64,000 nt of DNA from Ashinkailepas kermadecensis (Eukaryota > Arthropoda > Thecostraca > Neolepadidae). Positions 45,151 to 57,604 of this stretch are shown one piece after another (positions within the stretch are counted from its first letter, which is position 1; each line of letters opens with the position of its first letter). The translations under genes were made by a program, and so were the position numbers. The notes under the pieces were generated by a model that was not told the origin of the DNA, made no database searches, and saw only the letters and a program-made list of their open reading frames with translations. Location of the stretch: positions 325,527 to 389,526 of the forward strand of contig JAOTOM010004666.1 of assembly GCA_034440615.1 (NCBI GenBank). Reading direction: 5' to 3'.

Positions 45151-46228
45151 GGGCGGGGGCTACTCCGCTCGATAAGTACCACTAATAATGCCATCCAAGC
45201 CTTCAGTAGACGAGCTTAGATTCAAAATTACTGAAGGCTTTTTTGTTGCTTATGAGCGTCAGCTACTATTACATTGCTGAGTAAGCACTTCGGGTATGCT
45301 ATGTCGCCGAGTGCCTCACTTATGCCAGCAGGTTAGGCACCTGCTTGTGTGGCTCTGGTAATTTCCTTTTGGTTGCTTGCTTGCGTAGCTCATATTCATC
45401 TCAAATAAGACCACATCTTCACTCCACATATCGTGCCGCGCTGCAGTTCTGAATCCTGGATCATATTTCTACTACGGCGTAGGCATTCCTGGTTGATGAG
45501 ATGGTTGTTGCGGCATAATTCGCCATACCGATTCATAGTAGCCACCGCCCAGTGCCGTCAAGATTAGCTCAGATCCAGATAATCCTTACAGAAGCTGCCC
45601 ATAGCTACCCGGCATCAACGGACCTCCACAATTTGGCTCCATTCAAGTACATGTATGCGACTCTTATGCATTCCTGGAAATAACCTGTGTCCGTCGGCAG
45701 CTGCACATTGAGCCGAAGAACCCCTGGGAGCTCTGATGCACGGCCTTGTCGGCGGCCCGACATGCACTGGCGCACAATATTTATTGCGGCTGATGTTTCA
45801 ATTCCAGGAGCTGGGTTGGCGCTCGGCAAGTGTGCGCCTGTGTTGGGCTACACCTCGAAACCTACCGGATAATCTGTCTGACGAGTTCCACCTAGATTGG
45901 GTCTGGAAGTGCTTTCTTTGTTATCAACCGATACATTTCATCGTGTCCGATATTAAACAACGGCAGAGAGCGCCGGGGCCGGCAGGGAGATGCTGGTGGG
46001 CTCTAACACTCGGACGCGCCATTTTTCGTAAGTGCACCAGATGGAAGAGGCATTGCATTATGTTGGAAATATTTTGCCTATTGTTTGTCGTAAAGTGAAG
46101 GATAAAAACACTGAAGCACTGAAAGGAGTGTGAGTGCTGACATAAAATGACGCTTTAGCACCCTCTCGGGCGGATGTCCTATTGTAACGCATCTCGGGTT
46201 GGGGGTCAAGTTGACCCTCTGAGATCTC
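45151..46228. other. no gene seen
   Basis: Unique sequence. A 120-codon open frame at 45736-46098 and one on the minus strand at 45605-45829 show no family motif or splice support. Confidence 0.45.
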
Positions 46229-46232
46229 TTAA

Positions 46233-47154
46233 CACGCGCACTGGAGGGGGGGGCGAAATCCGCCCACCCCTCCGTTTTTTGTATATAACTGCAGATTTTA
46301 CCGGTAGATATACGCGATTATCTGCGTACCTGCTTAGAAATGACCGGCACGTCGTTTAAAGCAAGAAAAATGGAAATTGGCTGCAAAAATTGTCGAGTTA
46401 TGGGCCGTTAAAGTAAAAAAAATTTGTAGCGCCAGACCATAAAAATCGGCGCTGATGAGCTTACCGTATATTCGCAAAAGGGAAGTGTTCTTGGCAACAC
46501 TAGCGACTTGTTTGATGTATATTGGTATGCTACATAGTTTCAAGATCATGTTAGGTCACCGAGGTCAAGTCAGGTCAAGTTCATGACAGGTTAATGGAAC
46601 CAAACTTGGTCAACTAGAATGTTGTCATAAATGCAGTACTGTTTGTCATTTGTACTGTTTGTCATTGCGTTTCCATACTTTATTCATGTACTTCACTCCT
46701 TTCTTCGCGAAGCCGATTGCGCCGAGCTGCCCGACGGACCAGTCGGGCGGGCGACCCGGTTCCGGTAACTGGAACAGGTAACTGACCTGATAAAGTGCTG
46801 CTATATAGGTGACCTGAGGTCAAATGTCGGGCCTAGCATCTGTATTGCATCATTAGTAACGTCCAAAACACCATTGATGCCCACTCTGGGGCATTTAAGC
46901 ATAATCACAACGATCCATAACAATGGCAAGCCAAGCCACGCAAAACAAGAAAAATTTGACAAATGTGACCTCATTTGACCTTGAGGATATTGACCTAAGG
47001 TCATGAAATGTGCACACAATAGAGTTCACTACCGTACCCATGCACCCTGCGAATTTCGTTCCTCCAGCTTTAATAGGAGCCGAGATCTTAGGGGGGCGGA
47101 ATCTGCCCCCTCCCTCCAGTGCGCGTAATTCTCAGAAGCCCTCCAGGGCGCGTG
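46233..47154 (-). mobile_element. TTAA-flanked non-autonomous DNA transposon, copy 2 (inverted)
   Basis: 922 bp with TTAA at 46229-46232 and 47155-47158, and inverted ends CACGCGCACTGGAGGG and CACGCGCCCTGGAGGG. It is the reverse complement of 39352-40280 over its full length, with scattered substitutions and small indels, for example a duplicated GTACTGTTTGTCATT at about 46635-46665. No coding capacity. Confidence 0.9.
46553..46577 (+). promoter_or_regulatory. AGGTCA direct-repeat cluster in TTAA element copy 2
   Basis: AGGTCA at 46553, 46562 and 46572 with spacers of 3 and 4 bases. The fourth site of copy 1 is here AGATCA (46543-46548). Confidence 0.45.
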
Positions 47155-47158
47155 TTAA

Positions 47159-48255
47159 GCAAATTGAGCTATGAAAACAACGAAGTGAATAGCGTCGGTG
47201 GTGTCTTAAAGTAACTCTCATGTGGGTAGTTTAAAGCTTTGAAGTCATAATCTGCAAGACGAAACGAGGCACACACCCCACTTTGGCGATATATTTTCAG
47301 TGTGGTTCACGTATTCTTTACTTCCTACGGGAAATATATCGGACATAATGCTAGTTTGTATGTAAACGTTTTGTGAATAATACAATTTTTATCTTTTTCG
47401 TATACATATATTGGCAATTGACAAACAACTTATGCTTGTTTGGTCTCCTACGTTCAAGTTAGCTGAACTTGAATAAAACATCAGCAGAACTTCTGTCATT
47501 CAAATTTAATGATTTAAGAAGGTCAACCAAGTCCACTCAAGGTAATCCCAAGTTTGTGGCGTTATATTGAATTGAAGAGGTTACAGTAGTAGCTACAGCA
47601 TAGGTAAAGTTCAGTCGGTCATTTAAGATCATTTCTTTGCACCACTTGGATGAAAACCACGCTCAATATGCTTTTAATCATACTTATATCACTTCGAAAT
47701 CCACAGGACAAGTATTCCAGCATGTTTTGGCCATATCACCATAATTTGACCTTGCATAGACTGCACACTTTACACATCTGTATACAACATTGTGGTCTAT
47801 TATAATCAACATATATTCTAGGTTGCTGCGCTAAGACAGCTAGACTGAAAATTTTGAACACAAACACCAGTTGAGGTTTTCATTCTGACTTGATTTCATT
47901 ACTTAGGCTCAGGTCGCAAACAATTGTTCCGAATTTTTCGTCATCAATTATGAATGGAACTACATCTGTAACTTGGGCGTATATTTCTAGATTGAGTTTT
48001 GACGCCTGTATGTGTCCTAAAAATGACACTTCTCAAAACCGGTGACCTGAATTTGACCCGCCTAGCTCGTTGACCATTGACGTCTTCGAAAAAAAGGTAC
48101 GACAAAAGATCCGCTGTTCAATTGTGCAAGCGAACGAATCTGGAGCACAAGCAAGTATGAAACGGGGCCAACCGCTGACAGATTATAAAAAGAATAACAG
48201 CACAGTTCCTGGCATAAGTTGTACCTGCTATCGGGGATTTTGTGCAGCGACAAAC
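47159..48255. other. no gene seen
   Basis: Unique AT-rich DNA, no exon or repeat recognised. Confidence 0.5.
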
Positions 48256-48600
48256 ATGTAGTATTCAGCACAATATAGTCTGTGGTGTATATACAGTCTT
48301 CAGCACAGCATATGCAGCGGTGCATATGAAGTCTTCAGCACAGTATAGACTGCGGTGCACATGCCTTCTTCAGCACAGTATAGACTGCGGTGCATATGCA
48401 GTTTACCACAGCATAGCCTGCTGTGTATATGTAGCCTTCAGCACGGCATAGCTTGTTGTGCATATGTAGCTTTCAGCACAGCATAGTCTGCTCTGTATAT
48501 GTGACCTTTGGCACAGTATTACTGTTATTAGTCTGCGGTGCGCATGCAAACTTCAGCATAGTATAGTCTGCGATGCATATTGCATATACAGCCTTCATCA
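48256..48600. repeat. about 36-bp minisatellite, about 9 diverged copies
   Basis: Units are of the type CAGCACAGTATAGACTGCGG plus TGCATATGCAGTCTT, with CTGCTGTGTATATG and TAGCCTTCAGCAC variants. The last units (48500-48600) are partly deleted. Confidence 0.88.
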
Positions 48601-49541
48601 CAGAATGTTCTGTGCCAACTTTGTTCAGGTTGAAGGTGAAAGAGGAGTTAGCAACTTTGATTCCGTAATCAGCAATCACGTCGAAATGATCCCAAAGTTA
48701 CGTTGTATGATACTTGGATGTGTCTGTATGATGCGTGTTTGTATGCTCCTTGGAAGTTCTGTTATTCACATCCTGCTCGTAATAAAGAAGTGCAGTGCAC
48801 AACTACAGAGGTGCATTTCTTGAAGATTCCATCAACGAAGAGGAAACACAAAATGTAGGCAGAGGCGTCCAGATCGGGGAATCGGTCGCTGTCGCTGGTC
48901 GCAGTCCGCATCACGTATCTGAGGTACATTTCTGGTCATATGAAATCCACCTGATGATATATTGATTTGAAATTTGGCATACATATAGAGTACACTATCG
49001 CAAACGATTCGACTTTTTGGAGAAAAAAAATGAGGAGGGAATACCTGTCAAAATCTCCGAAAATCCATATTCTGAACTGGACCTTCTCACCTTGCTATTC
49101 TCAGATCACAAAGTCATGAAGCTTTCTTTTTTCTGTCTTCCATTACCTTTGCGCACATCCTTGACGTATGCCCCTGTCTTAATTAGACATTTGCTGATAA
49201 ATATTTTAAGATAGGTCTACAAATGACGTTCCGTTGGAGGAATTGTCTAAGCTTGACCTGTCCGAACTCCGGAATCGGGCGGCATATCGAGTCAAATGTC
49301 AGCGCCAAATGTGACGCGTAATTCAGTGTGTGCATGTATGCCGAGTTTCGATTTAAAATCTTCAGCGGATCTGAAATTAATTCGAATAATCACAGGGGAG
49401 GGCAACTTGACCCCCTGCGCTGTACTGATTAAAACGGCCATCCGACTATTCGAATTTGGATGGCCCGTACATGACGTAAAGCAAACATACGACTTTAGAT
49501 CACCCTATAAAGAGCGGAGCCTACTTTAGGCGACTCGTTTC
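48601..49541. other. no gene seen
   Basis: Unique sequence. The 65-codon frame at 49017-49214 has no motif. Confidence 0.5.
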
Positions 49542-49632
49542 CAACCTACGATTGTCCCCTACAAGGTATGCACTACGATTGTCCCCTACAAGGTATGCAC
49601 TACGATTGTCCCCTACAAGGTATGCACTCTGC
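49542..49632. repeat. 27-bp tandem repeat, 3 copies
   Basis: ACTACGATTGTCCCCTACAA plus GGTATGC, three nearly identical units. Confidence 0.95.
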
Positions 49633-50273
49633 AATCCAATCGGGCCTCCGCCGACTTTGGGAAGCCGACAGCCCGTCGCCGTCTAACCTTGTTTTCGGTA
49701 CCTAACTAAAACTGAAATCTAACTTGTGCCTTTCCTGCAAAAATATTTTTGGAGCGATCATTTCGCAGCCCAATTGTGTCGTCAGGGTCCCTTGTTGTTG
49801 CCATGGCCCTTTCGGAAGGCATGATCCCCCATAGACAAAAATTCGTGGCGCCACCACTGGGGAAAATCGACTAAATTGTTGACCAGACACTTGCGTGCTT
49901 TTTCATGCTGTATTTCTGACTCCTGTATGAGCCGGAAAATTATGAACCGCCACTACGTGTTATGCAATGATGTGATTTGATTTGCCTCCAACTTCACCTG
50001 TTCTGCCTGACACGTCAGGCACGCTTAGGGTGCTCATCTGCAACCGCATATCCGTATTTCCCTGAAATAGCGACCTAAAGCGCATTGGATGCTCCTCCAA
50101 CCTCGAGCAGTTCTGATCTTGACCATTGGTAGTAACTGACTAATCCGTGAAGTGAAATGGAGGACGGTAGGGCCCAGGGCACTGACAACTTCCTCCGACC
50201 CTACTAGCTTCCCAAAGCTAAAATTACCGCTGCACTCATATTCTTATGGCAACACTCTTGCAGCACATTTTTC
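49633..50273. other. no gene seen
   Basis: Unique sequence with no recognised feature. Confidence 0.5.
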
Positions 50274-50480
50274 AGTGACTGATGACACAGGTGATGACTG
50301 GGTGTGACTGATGACACAGGTGATGACTGGGTGTGACTGATGACACAGGTGATGACTGGGTGTGACTGATGACACAGGTGATGACTGGGTGTGACTGATG
50401 ACACAGGTGATGACTGGGTGTGACTGATGACACAGGTGATGACTGGGTGTGACTGATGACACAGGTGATGACTGGGTGTG
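50274..50480. repeat. 29-bp minisatellite, 7 identical copies
   Basis: TGACTGATGACACAGGTGAT plus GACTGGGTG, perfect apart from the edges, which suggests recent expansion. Confidence 0.97.
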
Positions 50481-51509
50481 TGTGATGCGATGTGCCGGCA
50501 GGCTGTACAGCTGTTCGGGAATCGTGCTACGAAAAATGCGCTTCCAAACACCTGTCCGAATATACCGCGCCAGTCTCTTCATCCCTCCGAGTTCAAGATC
50601 CGTCCATTCCTGCGTCCCTCACATTTCTCTCGCGCACCAGTTGGAACGTTTTCTCGACCAACGGCGTGGGACAGGCTAGGCGGTGTTTTTCCAATTCCGC
50701 TGACATTCGGGGAGAATATTCGTCCGTTTCCCGCGACCGCGACGGAAGTCAAACATCAATAAACAGCACTACGCAGTGCCGCCGGATGTATGCTAGTGTG
50801 ATCCACAATCACCCACACATGCCGGCTGTGTTATCTGCTGACGACCTGTGACGTCACCAGCGGCGACATCGCCGGCAATAACGTCGGTCTGAGAGGGACC
50901 ACCTCTGAGCAGCTGAGGCCTGCTTCACTCGGCTACTACTCACTCCAGTCTGGAATAGCTTCCAGAAAACTTAGTGTATTTCCCCAAGGGCAGCAGCCAG
51001 GGAAATCAAGGAGTTCTTCACCCAATAACGGATAGAAGTCCGCGATAAATGTATTTAAACCAGATAAGTGTTTAAGTGAAAAGCGTGCGGCAGTCTGACT
51101 TTGTCACGTCCGTCCCGGCCGATCGAACCCTTTTAGGAAAATGCACCGAGAAGGGACAGCAGCGGGAGCCCAACTGTAACCACCCTATCCGAACCCATAT
51201 CACGAACAGCACGTGCCAGCGTGCGACCTTTGCGCGCTGCATGTGCGCCGCACGTGACCCGTCTGGTGGCGGCTGGTCCTGGCCGGCCGACGGCCCCTGA
51301 CCGTGACCTGACCAGCAGCGGGTCGGTGCGCCGCGTCCGGACCGGTCAGTTCCGACGAACACCTCGCAGCGTCTGGCCGATGTGGAGTCACAAAGGGAGG
51401 ACGACTGGGCGGCCGGCCTGCATCGACGGACGCTATCGATCCGGGGTCGGTGCGTCCCAGGCGGGCCGGTCGGCGCCTGGTGAGGCGTGTCGCCCCACAC
51501 CGGTCGGCC
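50481..51509. other. no gene seen; CpG-rich right part
   Basis: Unique sequence, increasingly GC-rich from 51100. Several overlapping frames on both strands run into the next array and have no family signature. Confidence 0.5.
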
Positions 51510-52920
51510 CAGCCCGCCGCACCACGCCCGCCGCCCCACACCCGCCGCCCTATATTGGCCGCTACACACCCGCCGCCCCACACCCGCCGCCCCACACCCG
51601 CCGCCCCACACCCACCGCCCCACACCCGCCGGCCACACCCGCCGCCCCAAACCCGCCGCCCCAAACCCGCCGCCCCAAACCCGCCGCCCCACACCCGCCG
51701 CCCTATATCCGTCCTCGCAACCTCACACCCGCCACTTCACACCCGTCGTCCCACACCCGCCGTCCACACTCGCCGTCTCACACTCGGCGTCCGCACTCGT
51801 TGTCCCACACTCGCCATTTCACACCCGTCGTCCCACACCCGCCGTCCACACTCGCCGTCTCACACTCGGCGTCCGCACTCGTTGTCCCACACTCGCCATT
51901 TCACACCCGTCGTCCCACACCCGCCGTCCACACTCGCCGTCTCACACTCGGCGTCCGCACTCGTTGTCCCACACTCGCCGTCCCACACCCGCCGTCCCAC
52001 ACCCGCCGTCCACACTCGCCGTCTCACACTCGGCGTCCGCACTCGTTGTCCCACACTCGCCGTCCCACACCCGCCGTCCCACACCCGCCGTCCCACACCC
52101 GCCGTCCACACCCACCGTCTCACACTCGGCGTCCACACTCGCCGTCCCACACTCGGCGTCCACACTCGTCACTTCACACCCGCCATCCCACTCTCGCCGA
52201 CTCATATTCGTCGCCTCATGCCCGCCGCCTCACACCCGCCGCCTCACACCCGCCGCCCCACACCCGCCGTCCCACACCCGCCGTCCCACACCCGCCGTCC
52301 CACACCCGCCGTCCCACACCCGCCGTCCCACACCCGCCGTCCCACACCCGCCGTCCCACACCCGCCGCCTCACACCCGCCGTCCCACACCCGCCGCCTCA
52401 CACCCGCCGCCTCACACCCGCCGCCTCACACCCGCCGCCCCACACCCGCCGTCCCACACCCGCCGTCCCACACCCGCCGTCCCACACCCACCGTCCACAC
52501 TCGCCGTCCCACACTCGGCGTCCACACTCGCCACTTCACACCCGCCATCCCACTCTCACCGACTCATATTCGTCGCCTCATGCCCGCCGCCTCACACCCG
52601 CCGCCCCACACCCGCCGTCCCACACCCGCCGTCCCACACCCGCCGTCCCACACCCGCCGTCCCACACCCGCCGTCCCACACCCGCCGTCCCACACCCGCC
52701 GTCCCACACCCGCCATTCCACTCTCGCCGCTTCACACCCGCCGTCCCACACCCGCCGCCTCATGCCCGCCGCCTCACACCCGCCGCCTCACACCCGCCGC
52801 CCCACACCCGCCGTCCCACACCCGCTGTCCCACACCCGCTGTCCCACACCCGCTGTCCCACACCCGCTGTCCCACACCCGCCGTCCCACACCCGCCGTCC
52901 CACAATCGCCGACTCACACC
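51510..52920. repeat. 14-bp CCCACACCCGCCGT minisatellite, about 100 copies, with higher-order repeats
   Basis: The basic unit is CCCACACCCGCCGT. An 82-bp higher-order unit containing CGTCCACACTCGCCGTCTCA starts at 51761, 51843 and 51925. A longer block with CTCATATTCGTCGCCTCATG occurs near 52200 and 52565 (about 363 bp apart). All three plus frames are open for 500-583 codons because the 14-bp unit has no stop in any phase. The peptides (HPPSHTRRPTPAVP) are repeat artefacts unless shown to be expressed. Confidence 0.97.
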
Positions 52921-54045
52921 GGCCGACTTGCACTTGCAGCTTCACACCGGCCGCCACACACCTGGCGCCTGAGTCCCACTCGACGTTAGTACCCCCAAAT
53001 GGCGGAATTATTCGGCAGTAATAAATAGCCAGAAGTACAATGGCTGGCTTCAAGTGATGCTAAGGAGCAGTCATAAATGGAGCTTCCTGTCTCTCTGGAG
53101 GGCTCGAACCCCTCCAGTGTTTGGCTGAGCTGTCCAATAACTGCAGATTGACCATGGATCCCTATCGGAGAGCCCTCCAATGCTGCTTCAATTCCTCAGC
53201 TTTAGTATTGACGGGAAAAGTAATAGTCAGAGAATAGCATTGAATGATCAAAACAATAGTGAAGCAATACACTAAGGTAATTATACCCCACTTGGCGGCG
53301 ACGTTTCCACCACTACGCAATGCCCTGGGAGCATAACAATCGCAACAAACAGACGCGACACACACGGCAAGCCTGCTGGACTTGGCGTGTGGCACCGCCT
53401 ATGCTCGGCCTCAAGCCATGCCATGCGACACTGACGCCTGCAGCGACACCGACGCCTGCAGCGACACAGGACGCTGTGACAATGCACCACGAGGAATGCA
53501 GCAATCAAGTTGCATGCGTTGGCAGCACACCACCACAGATCTATTATGCACTACGATGGAATCCACTACGCAATGGAGACAAGGAAATGTGTCCGGTGTC
53601 ACGTGTTTGAATCACATAAGGGTATGGCGAATTGCTTCAATCACCCACGGAAGTCGTTCGATGTTCGCGTGGGAAATTTCCGCGCTCAAGCAAAGACTAT
53701 GGTCAAGTCGACATCGCTTATATTTGAGAGCGAGTCAACAAATGTATTCGTTAAGCAATACCGGCATTTCGGAGGGTCGACGTATTGCATTGATATATAA
53801 TTGTTGCTGCATATAATTTATGCTATATTATACTATGCGATATATAGTTCTCCCGGTGTATGAGCACCCCCCCCCCCCACTGCTCAGCAACAAGAGCATC
53901 CAGAAGCTATTAATGAGACGCCAATACAGCGTACGTGTTGAGCACCCGCAGTACTTTCCACAGAACATTGTTCCGACACTAATTGAAGTAGCCTCTCGCT
54001 CTGCTGACTTGCCGACTGGCATCACGTTAAACAGGACACCTCACC
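52921..54045. other. no gene seen; short CTGCAGCGACACCGACGC duplication
   Basis: Unique sequence. CGACACTGACGCCTGCAG repeats at 53427-53470. The segment 53820-54045 is a non-repetitive lead-in to the long open frames that cross the 77-bp array. A C-run lies at 53869-53878. Confidence 0.5.
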
Positions 54046-56690
54046 AGGCAGTGCCGACTGGTTCGACAGTGCCACCGCCAGCCGCTGGACAAGTGGTCCG
54101 TCAAAGGGTGGCCGACCTCGCCAGGCAGTGCCGACTGGTTCGACAGTGCCACTGCCAGCCGCTGGACAAGTGGTCCGTCAAAGGGTGGCCGACCTCGCCA
54201 GGCAGTGCCGACTGGTTCGACAGTGCCACCGCCAGCCGCTGGACAAGTGGTCCGTCAAAGGGTGGCCGACCTCGCCAGGGTCAAAGGGTGGCCGACCTCG
54301 CCAGGCAGTGCCGACTGGTTCGACAGTGCCACCGCCAGCCGCTGGACAAGTGGTCCATCAAAGGGTGGCCGACCTCGCCAGGCAGTGCCGACTGGTTCGA
54401 CAGTGCCACTGCCAGCCGCTGGACAAGTGGTCCGTCAAAGGGTGGCCGACCTCGCCAGGCAGTGCCGACTGGTTCGACAGTGCCACTGCCAGCCGCTGGA
54501 CAAGTGGTCCGTCAAAGGGTGGCCGACCTCGCCAGGCAGTGCCGACTGGTTCGACAGTGCCACCGCCAGCCGCTGGACAAGTGGTCCATCAAAGGGTGGC
54601 CGACCTCGCCAGGCAGTGCCGACTGGTTCGACAGTGCCACCGCCAGCCGCTGGACAAGTGGTCCGTCAAAGGGTGGCCGACCTCGCCAGGCAGTGCCGAC
54701 TGGTTCGACAGTGCCACCGCCAGCCGCTGGACAAGTGGTCCATCAAAGGGTGGCCGACCTCGCCAGGCAGTGCCGACTGGTTCGACAGTGCCACTGCCAG
54801 CCGCTGGACAAGTGGTCCATCAAAGGGTGGCCGACCTCGCCAGGCAGTGCCGACTGGTTCGACAGTGCCACCGCCAACCGCTGGACAAGTGGTCCATCAA
54901 AGGGTGGCCGACCTCGCCAGGCAGTGCCGACTGGTTCGACAGTGCCACCGCCAACCGCTGGACAAGTGGTCCATCAAAGGGTGGCCGACCTCGCCAGGCA
55001 GTGCCGACTGGTTCGACAGTGCCACCGCCAACCGCTGGACAAGTGGTCCATCAAAGGGTGGCCGACCTCGCCAGGCAGTGCCGACTGGTTCGACAGTGCC
55101 ACCGCCAACCGCTGGACAAGTGGTCCATCAAAGGGTGGCCGACCTCGCCAGGCAGTGCCGACTGGTTCGACAGTGCCACCGCCAACCGCTGGACAAGTGG
55201 TCCATCAAAGGGTGGCCGACCTCGCCAGGCAGTGCCGACTGGTTCGACAGTGCCACCGCCAGCCGCTGGACAAGTGGTCCATCAAAGGGTGGCCGACCTC
55301 GCCAGGCAGTGCCGACTGGTTCGACAGTGCCACTGCCAGCCGCTGGACAAGTGGTCCATCAAAGGGTGGCCGACCTCGCCAGGCAGTGCCGACTGGTTCG
55401 ACAGTGCCACCGCCAGCCGCTGGACAAGTGGTCCATCAAAGGGTGGCCGACCTCGCCAGGCAGTGCCGACTGGTTCGACAGTGCCACTGCCAGCCGCTGG
55501 ACAAGTGGTCCATCAAAGGGTGGCCGACCTCGCCAGGCAGTGCCGACTGGTTCGACAGTGCCACTGCCAGCCGCTGGACAAGTGGTCCATCAAAGGGTGG
55601 CCGACCTCGCCAGGCAGTGCCGACTGGTTCGACAGTGCCACCGCCAGCCGCTGGACAAGTGGTCCATCAAAGGGTGGCCGACCTCGCCAGGCAGTGCCGA
55701 CTGGTTCGACAGTGCCACTGCCAGCCGCTGGACAAGTGGTCCATCAAAGGGTGGCCGACCTCGCCAGGGGCAGTGCCGACTGGTTCGACAGTGCCACTGC
55801 CAGCCGCTGGACAAGTGGTCCATCAAAGGGTGGCCGACCTCGCCAGGCAGTGCCGACTGGTTCGACAGTGCCACTGCCAGCCGCTGGACAAGTGGTCCAT
55901 CAAAGGGTGGCCGACCTCGCCAGGCAGTGCCGACTGGTTCGACAGTGCCACCGCCAGCCGCTGGACAAGTGGTCCATCAAAGGGTGGCCGACCTCGCCAG
56001 GCAGTGCCGACTGGTTCGACAGTGCCACTGCCAGCCGCTGGACAAGTGGTCCATCAAAGGGTGGCCGACCTCGCCAGGCAGTGCCGACTGGTTCGACAGT
56101 GCCACTGCCAGCCGCTGGACAAGTGGTCCGTCAAAGGGTGGCCGACCTCGCCAGGCAGTGCCGACTGGTTCGACAGTGCCACTGCCAGCCGCTGGACAAG
56201 TGGTCCGTCAAAGGGTGGCCGACCTCGCCAGGCAGTGCCGACTGGTTCGACAGTGCCACTGCCAGCCGCTGGACAAGTGGTCCATCAAAGGGTGGCCGAC
56301 CTCGCCAGGCAGTGCCGACTGGTTCGACAGTGCCACTGCCAGCCGCTGGACAAGTGGTCCGTCAAAGGGTGGCCGACCTCGCCAGGCAGTGCCGACTGGT
56401 TCGACAGTGCCACTGCCAGCCGCTGGACAAGTGGTCCGTCAAAGGGTTGCCGACCTCGCCAGGCAGTGCCGACTGGTTCGACAGTGCCACCGCCAGCCGC
56501 TGGACAAGTGGTCCGTCAAAGGGTGGCCGACCTCGCCAGGCAGTGCCGACTGGTTCGACAGTGCCACCGCCAGCCGCTGGACAAGTGGTCCATCAAAGGG
56601 TGGCCGACCTCGCCAGGATCAAAGGGTGGCCGACCTCGCCAGGGTCAAAGGGTGGCCGACCTCGCCAGGGTCAAAGGGTGGCCGACCTCA
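54046..56690 (+). repeat. 77-bp minisatellite, about 33 copies, open in all three plus frames
   Basis: The unit is AGGCAGTGCCGACTGGTTCG, ACAGTGCCACCGCCAGCCGC, TGGACAAGTGGTCCGTCAAA, GGGTGGCCGACCTCGCC. Copies vary at few sites (CCACTGCC, CCAACCGC, CCATCAAAG). Seventy-seven is not a multiple of three, so each plus frame cycles through all phases; none meets a stop, giving frames of 961, 866 and 867 codons with a 77-residue repeat. The right end has three truncated units made only of AAAGGGTGGCCGACCTCGCC. The frame at 53820-56705 starts in non-repeat sequence. No domain is recognisable. Confidence 0.97.
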
Positions 56691-56919
56691 CCATCGCACC
56701 AATAGCGGCGGCCAGCTGTACACGCTGATGGAGAAGGTGCATGAAAGCACCAGATACGCTGGGCTGGGCACTGGAGGCTCGTGCAGCAGCCTTGGCGATC
56801 CGTACTGATTTGCATTAAAACACTGAGTACAACGGACGCTGCAAGATTGAGCGCAGTTACCGTTACAAAATGAAGTACAGCAGGTGCTGCACATTGAGTA
56901 CATCATGGACTATTACTAT
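56691..56919. other. short unique spacer
   Basis: Nothing recognised between the 77-bp and 29-bp arrays. Confidence 0.5.
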
Positions 56920-57166
56920 AACATTGGTGGTACCAGTCAGCACACTACAACATTGGTGGTGCCGGTTGGCGCACTACAACATGAATGGTCCGGTCAGCGC
57001 ACTACAGCATTTGTGGTGCCGGTCAGCGCACTACAACATGTGTGGCGCCGGTCAGTGCACTACAACATCAATGGTCCGGTCAGCGCACTACAACATTCGT
57101 GGCGCCGGTCGGTGCACTACAACATTTGTGGTGCCGGTCAGCGCACTACAACATTGGTGGCGTGGA
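56920..57166. repeat. 29-bp minisatellite, about 8 copies
   Basis: Unit CACTACAACATTTGTGGTGC plus CGGTCAGCG, with AATGGTCCGG and GTGGCGCCGG variants alternating. Confidence 0.93.
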
Positions 57167-57604
57167 GTGAGCTCCGAGCTGGACTGCACTTCGGCTGTCA
57201 TCGAAACTGGGTTGGACTGTGCGGATGCACCGAACGTGAACGCCGCAAATGGTGGCCAAATCAGAGCGCATCCATGTCGCCATTAGTTAGAGCTTGTCGC
57301 TGCATATGCCAATACTGTATCAGGGCAGTTGTTTGCCAGGCTAATTTCGGCAGTTCGAGACCCAGACCCGACCCTTTCTCGCTCTCAATCCAAAACAGCT
57401 AACCAGCCGCAGGCCCAGTGCGGCGACCAGCGAGGTCTCGCTGTCGTCATCCATTTGCCGGGTTTTCCCAGCTGTTCCCCTGTTCTGCAGAACTAGCAGT
57501 TCTGGTCGCCTATGCAGCACCGATGAAAGGTTGGTAGAAGCAGCCATGTTTACCGCAGCGGCCAAACAGTGGGTCCAGCAGAGACTGCCGCGCCACAATA
57601 ACGA
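57167..57604. other. no gene seen
   Basis: Unique sequence between arrays. Frames run into both repeats but show no motif. Confidence 0.5.

Noticed and set aside
45605..46098. 120-codon plus and 74-codon minus frames
   Set aside because: No family features, and length is compatible with chance in this base composition.
51221..53021. Three overlapping plus-strand frames of 500-583 codons (Pro/Arg/His-rich)
   Set aside because: They lie in the 14-bp array, which has no stop in any phase. The peptides are pure repeats with no domain.
53090..53130. Box B-like GGGTTCGAGCCC on the minus strand
   Set aside because: No box A at a usable distance and no tRNA-like fold.
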